This document shows, in pieces, positions 17,531 to 26,301 of a DNA stretch of 64,000 bases (its first letter is position 1; each line of letters opens with the position of its first letter). The stretch is from Mesorhizobium neociceri. Lineage in GTDB: Bacteria > Pseudomonadota > Alphaproteobacteria > Rhizobiales > Rhizobiaceae. The stretch is taken from positions 1-64,000 of the forward strand of contig NZ_JACDTY010000013.1 in NCBI RefSeq assembly GCF_013520985.1, given 5' to 3'. The position numbers and the translations under genes were made by a program. The notes beneath the pieces are model-generated. The model was not told where the DNA came from. It worked only from the letters and a program-made list of their open reading frames with translations, and searched no databases.

Positions 17531-18486
17531 GTTATGGTCACCACCACCGTGTCGGTATAGACGCCAGCCGAGGGTGTGGTCTGCGGTGGCACGCGACCGT
17601 AGACGGTAAGCGGCTGCGCCGCGCCGGTCCCTGTGCCGGCGACGGTGCTTCCCGGCGTTCCCGCATCGCCCCAGGGCTGCGTCCGCGCCAGGTCCTTGTA
17701 GAGGCCGTAGGTGACCCGTTCGGCGCCCTTCGACATCTTGCGGTTGGTCGGCGTGCCGCCTGTCGTGCCGCCATTCAGCGAGACCGTATAGGCGGTCGAC
17801 GGGGTGCAGGTAACCGAAACCTGGCCGGTGGCGTCGACATTGGCGTCGAGCACGCCCTTGGGGCCGAAATCGATGTTCTGGGTGGCGACCAGGCAATTGG
17901 CCGGCACCGTGGCATTGACGGTGAACGTCGGAGACGGCGCCGTAAAGCCGAACCCGGTGTTGCAGCTGTTGCCGAGCAGGTCGTTCTGGTAGCGAAACTC
18001 GAGCTGGCTGCCGGAAAACGTCGACAGATAGGTGCCGGGCGGAACCGTCGACTGACCGCCTGTCACCCGGCCATAGATCGTTGCGGTGCCTGATGCGTTG
18101 CCGATCAGAACGGGCAGCGCGATGACCGGTGGGCGTGATGCATAGGGCCAGGCATAGGAACCCCACACGACGCTCATTCCGGGGTCCGAATAGAGCTGGT
18201 AGTTGAGGCTGTTGGCGCCGCTCACCATCTGCCTGGCTGCTGCCGACGTCGCACCCCCGCTGCCGGCGCCGATATGCGGGCAGACCAGGATGCGCAACAC
18301 GCCACCGGTGCAATTGATGTTCAACGTCGCCGTCGCGGTGGCAGCGGTGGCTGACAGCGTGTCAATGAGACCGAAATTGATGTTGGTGACGCTAAAACTG
18401 CAGCTCTGCGCGCGGGCCAGCGATGGCAACATCGCCACCAGCATGGCAACGATTGCGGCGCGCAGCATTTGGCCTGGCATTGTCAT
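17524..18486 (-). CDS. Spore coat U (SCPU) domain pilus subunit, two-domain, probable tip adhesin
   Basis: About 320 residues with a signal peptide (MLRAAIVAMLVAMLPSLARA). The mature part has two SCPU/Csu-type domains: one begins SCSFSVTNINFGLIDTLS, the other NCLVATQNIDFGPKGVLDAN and ends in the donor-type strand GVYTDTVVVTITY. A two-domain subunit at the end of the operon matches the CsuE-like tip adhesin. I chose ATG 18486 because it overlaps the usher stop (ATGA), a sign of translational coupling; a longer in-frame start at 18555 would lie inside the usher gene. Confidence 0.82.
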   Translation of the reverse strand: MTMPGQMLRAAIVAMLVAMLPSLARAQSCSFSVTNINFGLIDTLSATAATATATLNINCTGGVLRILVCPHIGAGSGGATSAAARQMVSGANSLNYQLYSDPGMSVVWGSYAWPYASRPPVIALPVLIGNASGTATIYGRVTGGQSTVPPGTYLSTFSGSQLEFRYQNDLLGNSCNTGFGFTAPSPTFTVNATVPANCLVATQNIDFGPKGVLDANVDATGQVSVTCTPSTAYTVSLNGGTTGGTPTNRKMSKGAERVTYGLYKDLARTQPWGDAGTPGSTVAGTGTGAAQPLTVYGRVPPQTTPSAGVYTDTVVVTITY

Positions 18487-20912
18487 TGGCACACCACGTC
18501 CTTGATCGTCACTTGGCGGCCGCGCACCGCCTCGAAGGGGAAATTTGCCCGGCACGAACTGCCGTCGCCGCGATCGACCAGCACTGAATTCTGCCGGGCG
18601 AGGCCCTTGATGTAGGCCTGCCCGTCATAGCCGACGACGAAGTCTTCCGCGCCGCCGTCGAGGCGTCCCGGCAGTCCGGCTTCGAGCGGCGTTCCGCTCG
18701 CATCGACCAGGGTCACCAGGGCTGCCTGCGCCGCCTCCGATACGCCGAACTTCAGCACCACGCCGTTGCGGTCGGCCGGGACGACGGTCTCCTTGGTGGT
18801 CGGAACATCGGCATCGACGGGCAGATTCTTCGGGTCGATGGAGACCGTGTTCAGCTCATAGGAATTGAGACCGGTGACCAGGATGCGGCCTTTGCTGTCG
18901 GTCTTTCCGACCGGCCTGTTCTGATGCAGCACCTCGACGTCAGGCGTGCCGACATCGACGACGGCAAAGGCATCGTCGATGCGGTTGGTGGCGAACACGC
19001 CGCCGCCGGCGACCGCGATGGCACCGTCCATCTGCCCGGTCACGCGAAAATCCTTGTCGAACTGCTGGGCGGCGGCCGCCAGGCGCGCAAACAGCGCCCG
19101 ATAGCTGACCGATGCCGAGCGGTTGGGCGTTTCACCTTCCGACGTGCGCAGCCGCCAGCCGATACTGCCGACCTCCGCCTGTTCGGACTTGGCTAGGTCG
19201 GCAACGACATTGAAGCCGTCAGGCCCTTGCTCAACGCCTGTCGAGGCTGTGATGTCGTCGTTGAACGGGATCGAAAGCCCGGCGAACACGCCGTAGCTGC
19301 TGTCGTCGTCGAGATCGGCAAAGGCCGTGGCGTAGAGCGTGCTGCGCTTGAAGATCGACTGGCTGTAGGACAGGCCGACGATCTGGCTGGTCTCACCTTC
19401 GGCGCTCTTCAAATGGGTGTAGGAGAGGTTGAGGCTGGAGAAATCGATCGGCATCGGCACGCTGAGCGTCACCTGGTCGATCGCGCGCGGCACGCCGGCG
19501 CTGAAACGGGCGAAGTCGTCGGGGTCGAGAACCGGCTGCGCCGTCACCGAGGCGATGTCTTCATAGCCGCCGAAAGCCCGCTGCATGTGCGCGTTGACCG
19601 CCCAGCCGTCATAGCCGAATTCGACGCTGGCATCGACCAGCGAGCCGGTGCGCCCGTCATGATGGCTGCCCGCCACGGCCGCCGACGCCGCACCATAGGG
19701 GCCCAGCGGAAAGGCAGCGCCAATGCCGCCATTGATCAGGTCCGCGCCGCCCTCGGCATGGGCTTCCAGCGTCAGCTGGTCGCTCTGGCCATAGCGCGCC
19801 GTGGCGACGCCCATGATGCGGCCGTCATAATCGTCGGAGGCGATGCCGAAATTGCGCCGCGCCATGCCCGCCTCGACGGAAAAATCGAGCAATCCCTGGC
19901 GCAGCAGCATGTTGGAGGCATAGAACGGCAAGGTGGCGGTGGTCTCGCGGCCGAGGCTGTCGCGCAGCACCACCTGCGCCTGCCCGGCGCCGGTGAACAC
20001 CGGCAGATTGGTGACCTGGAACGGCCCGGGCTGGATGTCGCCGGAATAGGTGCGCACGTTTTGCGTATAGACTTCGAGTGTCGACGGCACCGCCGCCGTG
20101 CCGCCGAAGGACGGCAGCGGCAATGTCACCAGATCCGAACGCAGGCTGAAATTGCGCTGCGCCTGGATGCCGCCGAGATAGACGGGCCGCGTCCACGACA
20201 GGCCACCGGAGACGAAGTCGCCGGCCCGGTAGGTCATCAGCCGGTCGGGGTCTGAATAGCTCCAGGTCGTGTTGAGCCGCGTGAAGCCGCCGAACCTGCC
20301 GTCGGAATAGCCGGCGATGAACGACTGGCCGAGCGTTCCATAAGGGCTGAAAACACGCGTGTCGAAGCCGCCCGAGATGCCCTGGAACAGTTCGTTGTCG
20401 CCGTCGAACAGTGTGTTGGAGCTGGCAAAAAGCGAGTAGTTGAGCACCGCGCCGTAGCCCGATTGCGGCGCCGGCCGGTCCTGCAGGCGCAAGCCGAGAT
20501 CGACGATGCGCGCCTCGCGGCTGTCATTGGCGGCGGTGACGTAGAGGCGCTGCGCCGCCTCGTCGATCTGGAACGACACGTCCGCCAGCTGGTCGAGCCT
20601 GACCAGGCCGCCAGCGTCGGCAGCACCCTCCGGCGACTTCAGCCCGACTTCCTTCAGCTCTTGCGGCGTCGCCGCCAGGCCGCCATCCGGCATTTCGGTG
20701 AAATTGCCGATCAGTTTCGTAGAGGCGTCGTTGATGAAAACCTCCAGATAGAGGCTGCGGCCGGCAGGCAGAACGGGATCAAGCTTTTCGGGGTTCGTCA
20801 CGGCCGGCAGCTCTTGCGAGTTCACTGCCGGGCAAGGTGTGAAAGTCGCCAGCGCTACGATAATCGCGGTGCTAGCGGCCCTTGACGGCAACTTTGGCAT
20901 CGAAGGGTCCAA
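18483..20912 (-). CDS. Outer-membrane fimbrial usher (archaic/Csu-type)
   Basis: An 809-residue usher. It has an N-terminal periplasmic domain (SLYLEVFINDASTKLIGNFT, GLAATPQELKEVGL), a large beta barrel (YGAVLNYSLFASSNTLFDGD through SLPMPIDFSSLNLSYTH-like strands), an internal plug region (FTGAGQAQVVLRDSLGRE) and C-terminal domains (LITGLNSYELN-like VTGLNSYELNTVSIDPKNLP; CRANFPFEAVRGRQVTIKD). It assembles and secretes pilus subunits delivered by the chaperone. The start lies inside the end of the chaperone gene (overlap about 40 bases); ATG at 20900 is an alternative start. Confidence 0.88.
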   Translation of the reverse strand: MDPSMPKLPSRAASTAIIVALATFTPCPAVNSQELPAVTNPEKLDPVLPAGRSLYLEVFINDASTKLIGNFTEMPDGGLAATPQELKEVGLKSPEGAADAGGLVRLDQLADVSFQIDEAAQRLYVTAANDSREARIVDLGLRLQDRPAPQSGYGAVLNYSLFASSNTLFDGDNELFQGISGGFDTRVFSPYGTLGQSFIAGYSDGRFGGFTRLNTTWSYSDPDRLMTYRAGDFVSGGLSWTRPVYLGGIQAQRNFSLRSDLVTLPLPSFGGTAAVPSTLEVYTQNVRTYSGDIQPGPFQVTNLPVFTGAGQAQVVLRDSLGRETTATLPFYASNMLLRQGLLDFSVEAGMARRNFGIASDDYDGRIMGVATARYGQSDQLTLEAHAEGGADLINGGIGAAFPLGPYGAASAAVAGSHHDGRTGSLVDASVEFGYDGWAVNAHMQRAFGGYEDIASVTAQPVLDPDDFARFSAGVPRAIDQVTLSVPMPIDFSSLNLSYTHLKSAEGETSQIVGLSYSQSIFKRSTLYATAFADLDDDSSYGVFAGLSIPFNDDITASTGVEQGPDGFNVVADLAKSEQAEVGSIGWRLRTSEGETPNRSASVSYRALFARLAAAAQQFDKDFRVTGQMDGAIAVAGGGVFATNRIDDAFAVVDVGTPDVEVLHQNRPVGKTDSKGRILVTGLNSYELNTVSIDPKNLPVDADVPTTKETVVPADRNGVVLKFGVSEAAQAALVTLVDASGTPLEAGLPGRLDGGAEDFVVGYDGQAYIKGLARQNSVLVDRGDGSSCRANFPFEAVRGRQVTIKDVVCQ

Positions 20913-21594
20913 GATCGCTCTGTGCCTTCAAAAGCACGGAGCCCGCGGACAGTGATTTGCTGCTGCCGATCGGCCACTGCATGGTCGCGCCGCCCAGCAC
21001 ATAGCCGACAAGCCCGTTTCGGTTGCCGAGCTTCTTGCCGCCCTGGGTCAGCATCAGGTTGGACAGGCGAAAGCGGCTCTCGCCGCTGTTGCTGGCGGTG
21101 AGCATCAGGCTTCCGCCATTGCGCGAAAGGCTCCACGCGATCGCCGGCGCGGCTGCGTCGGCGTTGCGGAAAAACACCGGCACCGAATAGCGCAGCGCAA
21201 GCGCGACCGTACCGGCCCTCTTGCGCGAGGGGTCCGGCAGTTCGTCGACGATGACGCGGTAGCTCTCTTCGGCCCGCACCGGCGCCTTCGAGACGCGCAC
21301 GACGCGAACCACGTATTGGGCGTTGGGTCCGAGCTTGGTTGATGGCGGGCTGGCGACCACGACCGTGGTTGGCGTCAGCGTCTCGATGCCGCCGGACTGG
21401 CTCCATGCGAAGACCCTGATCTGCACATTGATCGGCCGCTCGGTGTCATCGTTGCTGAGGTTGAGAACCGCCGAGGCGTCAGGAGCGATCAGTTCGAGAC
21501 CCGTCGGCGCCACTCTGAGCGAAGCGGCGTGTGAGAGACCGGCGCACAGCAACAGAACAGCCGTGGCGCCAATGCATGAAAGCATGGATCGCAT
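20872..21594 (-). CDS. Periplasmic pilus chaperone (PapD-like, Csu-type)
   Basis: A 240-residue protein with a signal peptide (IGATAVLLLCAGLSHAAS). The first Ig-like domain has LRVAPTGLELIAPDASAVLNLSNDD and QYVVRVVRVSKAPVRAEESYRVIVDELP, which includes the family's Arg and the RLxRxxxxxxxE-type strand. The second domain ends FDAKVAVKGR. It caps SCPU subunits in the periplasm by donor-strand complementation and hands them to the usher. Confidence 0.88.
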   Translation of the reverse strand: MRSMLSCIGATAVLLLCAGLSHAASLRVAPTGLELIAPDASAVLNLSNDDTERPINVQIRVFAWSQSGGIETLTPTTVVVASPPSTKLGPNAQYVVRVVRVSKAPVRAEESYRVIVDELPDPSRKRAGTVALALRYSVPVFFRNADAAAPAIAWSLSRNGGSLMLTASNSGESRFRLSNLMLTQGGKKLGNRNGLVGYVLGGATMQWPIGSSKSLSAGSVLLKAQSDLGPFDAKVAVKGR

Positions 21595-21619
21595 GTCGTC
21601 CTCGTATTAGCGTCGTTGG

Positions 21620-22111
21620 TCAGTAGGTTACGGTGATCGCAACGGTGTCGGTGTAGACGCCTGCCGCCGGCGTCGTTTGCGTTGGAACACGGCCATAGAC
21701 CGTGATGTTCTGCACGCTGCCATTGCCGGTTCCCGAAACCGTTTCGGTGGGAATCGTTGTCCCCCAGAGCTGCGTGCGGGTGCTTTCCCTGTAGATCGTG
21801 TAGTTGATTGTCGCCGACGCCGGTCCGGTCATCTTGCGGACCGCGGTGGTCGCGCCCGCGCCAAGCCCGACACCCAGGCCCACATCGTAGGTCTTGCCGG
21901 TCGTGCATTGCACGCCAATGGTGCTTGTCTGGTCGACATTCGCATCGATGACACCGTGCGTGCCGAAATCAAGATCGCTTGCCGTCTGCACCTTGCATTC
22001 GTCGATAATGGTGATGCGTACCGTCATGTTGCCGGACGCGGTGGCGGCGATCGCGGGCAGGGTTGGAAGCAGCGACGCTCCCGCCAGCAACGCGTATTTC
22101 AGCAATCTCAT
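21620..22111 (-). CDS. Spore coat U (SCPU) domain major pilin subunit (CsuA/B-like)
   Basis: A 163-residue secreted protein with a signal peptide (MRLLKYALLAGASLLPTLPAIAA). The single SCPU domain has NMTVRITIIDECKVQTASDL, DFGTHGVIDANVDQTSTIG and the C-terminal GVYTDTVAITVTY strand, nearly the same as the tip subunit end. First gene of the four-gene operon pilin-chaperone-usher-tip. Regulation would lie in the AT-rich region to its right (22112-22420). Confidence 0.87.
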   Translation of the reverse strand: MRLLKYALLAGASLLPTLPAIAATASGNMTVRITIIDECKVQTASDLDFGTHGVIDANVDQTSTIGVQCTTGKTYDVGLGVGLGAGATTAVRKMTGPASATINYTIYRESTRTQLWGTTIPTETVSGTGNGSVQNITVYGRVPTQTTPAAGVYTDTVAITVTY

Positions 22112-22805
22112 GCGAATGTCCCTCCGTCGGGCAGACTGTTCCTCGCAAACGGTCCTGACCCGGATTTCACCCCTGCAGCTCCTCCCGCTGCATACTCCGC
22201 AATGACATCAACGATATCGGTAATGTCAAAGCGAGCTGCGCAATGATTAATCCAACTTAGATTCGGATTCCCATAGATGAATAACTTCAAGGTACATCAG
22301 GTGATTTTGGTTAAGATTTGGTTAATAGGTGTAAAATCGACATTTTCCAGAAGTGAAAATTCATCCATCGATAATTTATTTTAGTTGCTTGGCTGAAAAG
22401 GCGAAGATCCAAGCTAGATCATCTTAATTTGATAGAATTTTATCTGTCGACTATTATTATCGATTATTTCGCGGCGTATACCGACGCCAAGCGGCCGTCG
22501 CCCTCGCCGCGCCGCTGGTCCGCATGGCCCAAAACGCTGTTCCGGCCTGCCCAAGCCTGTGATGCGAGGGCCGCATTCCCCAAAACCGTGTTCCGCCCAG
22601 CCCAAGCATCGCCGTCCCGGCTGAGATAAATCCACCGCCGTCGGATCGCGGGGACAACATGCGAATCATTGTTGCCACGCTCGCCCCGGTTTCCTTGGGG
22701 AGCGCATCCGCCGGGCGGGAGATGCGCCTGTTGTCCCTTGGAGCCATGATCGCACACCGGTAGCGGCGCGCACCGACTGCCAGACGTCGAGAAAAAGGAA
22801 AGACG
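22112..22805. other. Intergenic region between the pilus operon and the leader-peptide gene
   Basis: A 694-base region. The part at 22200-22470 is unusually AT-rich for this genome and is the likely promoter region of the leftward pilus operon. The part at 22500-22620 holds a degenerate tandem repeat (listed separately). A 34-codon ATG frame at 22659-22763 is possible but unsupported. I see no tRNA or convincing larger gene. Confidence 0.5.
22522..22610. repeat. Degenerate tandem repeat, two 38-bp units, 51-bp period
   Basis: Units at 22522-22559 and 22573-22610 share the skeleton CCCAAAAC-nn-TGTTCCG-n-CC-n-GCCCAAGC. About 9 of 38 positions differ, mostly as isolated or paired changes. No coding explanation is convincing. 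Confidence 0.6.
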
Positions 22806-22898
22806 ATGAAGAAGACCTATGAAAAGCCAAGCCTCGAAAAGCGCCAGAAGCTGTCCTCCGTGACAGCGGTGGCCGCGCCGTCGGCCGGCGAGCTCTGA
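22806..22898 (+). CDS. Putative RiPP precursor with lasso-type leader
   Basis: A 30-residue peptide starting MKKTYEKPSLEKRQKLSSVT. The leader signature of lasso peptides, Y-x-x-P-x-L followed by a Thr near the cleavage site, is visible (Tyr5, Pro8, Leu10, Thr20); the usual Gly at the middle position is Gln14. The tail after Thr20 is only ten residues (AVAAPSAGEL) and has one acidic residue. An AAGGA-type ribosome site precedes ATG 22806. No lasso cyclase, B-protein or kinase is nearby; the next genes are a DUF427 protein and an ECF sigma factor. Whether a mature peptide is made is unknown. Confidence 0.55.
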   Translation: MKKTYEKPSLEKRQKLSSVTAVAAPSAGEL

Positions 22899-22950
22899 GC
22901 TGAAGTCCTGCCTTCAAGATTTTCGAACCAACGGGATAAGGAGAATGGCC

Positions 22951-23340
22951 ATGGATCAGCACGCGAACCCGTCACCGGGCTTCAGGCGCAATCCGGGCAA
23001 GGTGATCACCGTCGAGCCCTTCAAGGGACGCGTCGTCGTGTTTGCCAACGGCACCATCATCGCGTCCTCGGCGAAAGCCAAAATGGTGATCGAGCCGCCC
23101 CATCTCTTCAGCTTCTACATCCCGTTCGAGGACATCGACTTCCGCAAGCTCAGGAAGACGGAGCTGTCGACGCTGTGCCCCTACAAGGGCGATGCCAGTT
23201 ACTGGAACGTGCTGCCGGCGGGCGAGGCGGGCAAGGATGCGATGTGGGCCTACGAACAGCCATTCGACGAGATGGCCGGGATTCGCGACCACGGCGCCTT
23301 CTATCCCGACCGGGTCACCATCGACGCCGCATCGCGCTGA
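22951..23340 (+). CDS. DUF427 domain protein
   Basis: About 129 residues starting MDQHANPSPGF. DUF427 core features are VEPFKGRVVVFANGTIIASS, FYIPFEDIDFRKL, then CPYKGDASYWNV (the family's C-P-x-K-G-x-A-x-Y-W motif) and AWAYEQPF-like WAYEQPFDEM. The family has a beta-tent fold and no firm enzymatic role. ATG 22951 is better spaced from AAGGAG (22938-22943) than ATG 22945. It follows the leader peptide gene by 52 bases. Confidence 0.85.
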   Translation: MDQHANPSPGFRRNPGKVITVEPFKGRVVVFANGTIIASSAKAKMVIEPPHLFSFYIPFEDIDFRKLRKTELSTLCPYKGDASYWNVLPAGEAGKDAMWAYEQPFDEMAGIRDHGAFYPDRVTIDAASR

Positions 23341-23491
23341 GCGCGTCATGACTGTCGCCCAAAAGTGCGCCGCGTTTTTGGAGCCAACGACATTGCATGA
23401 ACAGAGGAATTTTCAGGCCAGCCAAAGCTGCCGTCGCCCGAGGGCGCAGCGGTTTTGCGGCAACGGCATGCCGAAACGAAGACAAAAGGTC

Positions 23492-24049
23492 ATGGACGAA
23501 AAGCAGAGAGCCATCCTCGACGAAATCCCGCGTCTGCGCCGCTATGCGCGCTCGCTGCTGCGCGATCGCGATTCCGCCGACGATCTCGTCCAGGACTGCC
23601 TGGAACGGGCGCTGCTGCGGCTGGACAACTGGCAGACGGGAGAGAGCCCGCGAAAATGGCTGTTCACGATCATGCATCATCTGTTCATCGACCAGATGCG
23701 CAAGGTGAACCGGCGTGGCGAGGCCTCGATGCTGCCGCTGGAAGCCGGCGAGGTGCAGGCCTCGCCCGCCGATCAGTTGGAGAACGTCGCCGCCCGCGAG
23801 ATCATCGACGCGCTGCAGGCGATCAGTCCCGACCGGCGCGCCGCCCTGACCATGGTCGCCATCGAGGGCTTCTCCTATGCCGAGGCCGCCGAGATGCTCG
23901 GCGTACCGGCCGGCACTCTGATGTCGCGCATCGCGCGCGGCCGTGACGAACTGCGCGGCCTGCTCGAGGACAATGCGCGCCGCCGCGCGATAAGGATCGT
24001 CGAACCCGGGCCGGGCCGGGCGGCTCCAATCAGGGCGCCCATGGCATGA
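23492..24049 (+). CDS. ECF-type sigma-70 factor
   Basis: About 185 residues. Region 2 is PRLRRYARSLLRDRDSADDL-VQDCLERAL, then WLFTIMHHLFIDQMRK; region 4 is ALTMVAIEGFSYAEAAEMLG-VPAGTLMSRIARGRDELR. The subgroup resembles rhizobial ECF factors that work without an adjacent anti-sigma factor or with a short soluble one; none is next to it here. ATG 23492 is preceded by AAAAGG; ATG 23468 is possible. Longer upstream readings overlap the DUF427 gene and are unlikely. Confidence 0.87.
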   Translation: MDEKQRAILDEIPRLRRYARSLLRDRDSADDLVQDCLERALLRLDNWQTGESPRKWLFTIMHHLFIDQMRKVNRRGEASMLPLEAGEVQASPADQLENVAAREIIDALQAISPDRRAALTMVAIEGFSYAEAAEMLGVPAGTLMSRIARGRDELRGLLEDNARRRAIRIVEPGPGRAAPIRAPMA

Positions 24050-24188
24050 GGAACCCCGATCGCTCGATGACACACGGCATGATACGAGCCGATTGCAGGC
24101 TTTGCGCCTCGTGCGGGCACGCATCCGGTAACGGTTTCTTGTCTGCTTCCGTGCATAATGGCAGCGATGGGGTGGACGAAACCAGGAC

Positions 24189-26285
24189 ATGGCTGAAGAG
24201 AAAAGACGCAACGGCGAGTTCTGGGCGCTGGCGCTCGAATGCGCTCATCTCGGCGTATGGGACTGGGATATTTTGAGCGGCGACTGCTTCTATTCGCCAA
24301 CCTGGTCGCACATGCTCGGCTATGAGGATGGCGAGCTTGCCGACACCAGCGATCTCTGGCTGAAGCTGACGCATCCCGACGACCGCGAGCGGGCGCTGGC
24401 CAGCGGCGAGCGCCACATTGCCGGCCTGACCGCATCGATCGAGACCGAGCTGCGCCTGAAGCACAAGGACGGCCACTGGATCTGGGTGCTGGACCGCGGC
24501 GGCATTGTCGAGCGCGACGAGACAGGCAAGCCGGTCAGGCTGATGGGCGTCCAGACCGACATCAGCCGGCAGAAAGAAGCCGAAGCCGAACTGGAGCGGG
24601 TCAATGTGCGTTTTCGCCTGGCCTTGGCGGCCAGCGGCACCGGCATCTGGCATCACGATATCGACGCCAACAAGAGCTATTGGGACGCCCGCACCAGGGA
24701 AATCTTCGGCCTCGTCGCCGACACCGACGAGGTGACCGCCGATCTCTGGCACACCTATCTGCACCCTGACGACAAAGTCGCCACCGAGCGCGCCCATCTG
24801 GCGCCGCTTGCGTCAGACGGCGTCGTTGCCTCGCAATACCGCATCATCCGGCGAGACGGCGAAATCCGTCATGTCGAATCGCTGGTGCGCTTCATCGCAG
24901 CCCCGGACTCTGCGGGCCAGATTCTCGGCACCGTGCGCGACATCACCGAGGACAAGAAGCGCGAACGCGAACTCGCCTATGCCGCTCACCACGATGCGCT
25001 GACCGGCCTGTTCAATCGCGCCGCCTTCGACCGGCTGCTGGCCGAACACATCACCACGGAGCGGCTTCTGCCGCTGGCGGTGTTCTATGTCGATCTCGAC
25101 TACTTCAAGGCGCTCAACGACTTTGCCGGTCACGCCGCCGGCGACCTGGCGCTGAAGGGCGTCGCCGCCGGCATACTGGGCTGCCTGCCGGCATCGGCCC
25201 GAGCCGCGCGCCTAGGCGGCGACGAGTTCGCGCTGCTGGTTCCCAATTGCCAGCCGGCCGCGGCCGAGGCGCTAGCCGGCGCCATTCTTGCGGCGGTCCG
25301 CGACGCCGACCTCGGCCTGCCGGCGACGTCGCGCAAGCTCGCGGCCAGCATCGGCATCGCCTTCGTCGACGACACCACCACGACGGTGGCCGATGCGCTG
25401 GCCTGCGCCGACGACGCCTGCTACGCGGCCAAGGCGGCCGGGCGCAACCGTTTCGCGGTGTTTTCGGCCGACGCGGCATCGGGTTCCGGCGGCCTCAACG
25501 CCGCGCGTGTCGCCGCCGATACGGTTGACGCGATGGATGACGGACGGCTGAAACTGTTCGGCCAGGAGATCCATCTGCTTGGGAAACCCTGGCGGGAGAG
25601 CCGTCATGTCGAAGTGCTGGCGCGGATTGTCGGGCGCAATGGCAAGCTGATCCCGCCGGGCGAGTTCATTCCGGTCGCCGAGCGCTTCGGCATTGCCTCG
25701 CGACTCGACCGCTGGATCATCAAGACCGCACTGTCGCGGCATGGCCCGGCCATGAAATCGGGCGCCATCACGCTCGGCTTCAACCTGTCGGCGCAGACGC
25801 TGAGCGACCCGCTGCTATGGGATTTCGTCGACACCGTCATCGCCGAGACCGGGGCGCCGCATTCCGGCATCGGCTTCGAGATCACGGAGACCGCCGCCGT
25901 CACCAATTTCGATGCCGCCGAACAGTTCGTGCGCAAGGCGCGCGAGCGGAAGTGCCGCGTCAGTCTCGACGATTTTGGCGCCGGCATGAGCTCGTTCGAA
26001 TATTTGCGCCGCTTTCCCGTCGATCAGATCAAGATCGACGGTTCCTTCATCGAAAACATCGCCCAGAACAGTTTTGACCGCGAGATCGTCTCGGCGATAT
26101 CAGGCATTGCCAGAAGCCTCGGCTGCTCCGTGGTGGCCGAGAAGATCGAGCAGCAAGCCGCGCTCGAAATCCTTGAAGGCATGGGCGTCGCCTACGGCCA
26201 GGGGTTCCTGCTGCACCGGCCGGAGCCGCTGGAGGCGATCGTCGCAAGGGCGAGTGCCGGGGCGCAGCGCAAGCGGTTCGGCTGA
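24189..26285 (+). CDS. PAS-PAS-GGDEF-EAL cyclic-di-GMP signalling protein
   Basis: A 698-residue protein with no membrane segment. PAS 1 (residues ~10-125) starts FWALALECAHLGVWDWDI and ends with the PAC strand LMGVQTDISRQKEAEAELE. PAS 2 (~130-255) starts FRLALAASGTGIWHHDI and ends LGTVRDITEDKKRERELA. The GGDEF domain has DALTGLFNRAAFDRLL and an intact GGDEF at residues 343-347. The EAL domain has EVLAR in place of EALLR, FNLSAQTLSDPLLWDFV, ITETAAVTNF and DDFGAGMSSFEYLRRFPVD, so most metal ligands are kept. It may have both synthase and phosphodiesterase activity; which dominates is not readable. Confidence 0.92.
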   Translation: MAEEKRRNGEFWALALECAHLGVWDWDILSGDCFYSPTWSHMLGYEDGELADTSDLWLKLTHPDDRERALASGERHIAGLTASIETELRLKHKDGHWIWVLDRGGIVERDETGKPVRLMGVQTDISRQKEAEAELERVNVRFRLALAASGTGIWHHDIDANKSYWDARTREIFGLVADTDEVTADLWHTYLHPDDKVATERAHLAPLASDGVVASQYRIIRRDGEIRHVESLVRFIAAPDSAGQILGTVRDITEDKKRERELAYAAHHDALTGLFNRAAFDRLLAEHITTERLLPLAVFYVDLDYFKALNDFAGHAAGDLALKGVAAGILGCLPASARAARLGGDEFALLVPNCQPAAAEALAGAILAAVRDADLGLPATSRKLAASIGIAFVDDTTTTVADALACADDACYAAKAAGRNRFAVFSADAASGSGGLNAARVAADTVDAMDDGRLKLFGQEIHLLGKPWRESRHVEVLARIVGRNGKLIPPGEFIPVAERFGIASRLDRWIIKTALSRHGPAMKSGAITLGFNLSAQTLSDPLLWDFVDTVIAETGAPHSGIGFEITETAAVTNFDAAEQFVRKARERKCRVSLDDFGAGMSSFEYLRRFPVDQIKIDGSFIENIAQNSFDREIVSAISGIARSLGCSVVAEKIEQQAALEILEGMGVAYGQGFLLHRPEPLEAIVARASAGAQRKRFG

Positions 26286-26301
26286 CGCGGTATTCCGCAG
26301 C

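Noticed and set aside
16487-18313. A 608-codon open frame on the minus strand and a 471-codon frame on the plus strand over livM and the pilus tip gene
   Set aside because: Both are Arg/His-rich shadows of GC-rich genes; livM and the SCPU protein have clear families in the other frames.
22659-22763. A 34-codon frame upstream of the lasso-type leader peptide
   Set aside because: Hydrophobic but with no ribosome site or recognisable family; it overlaps nothing but cannot be supported.
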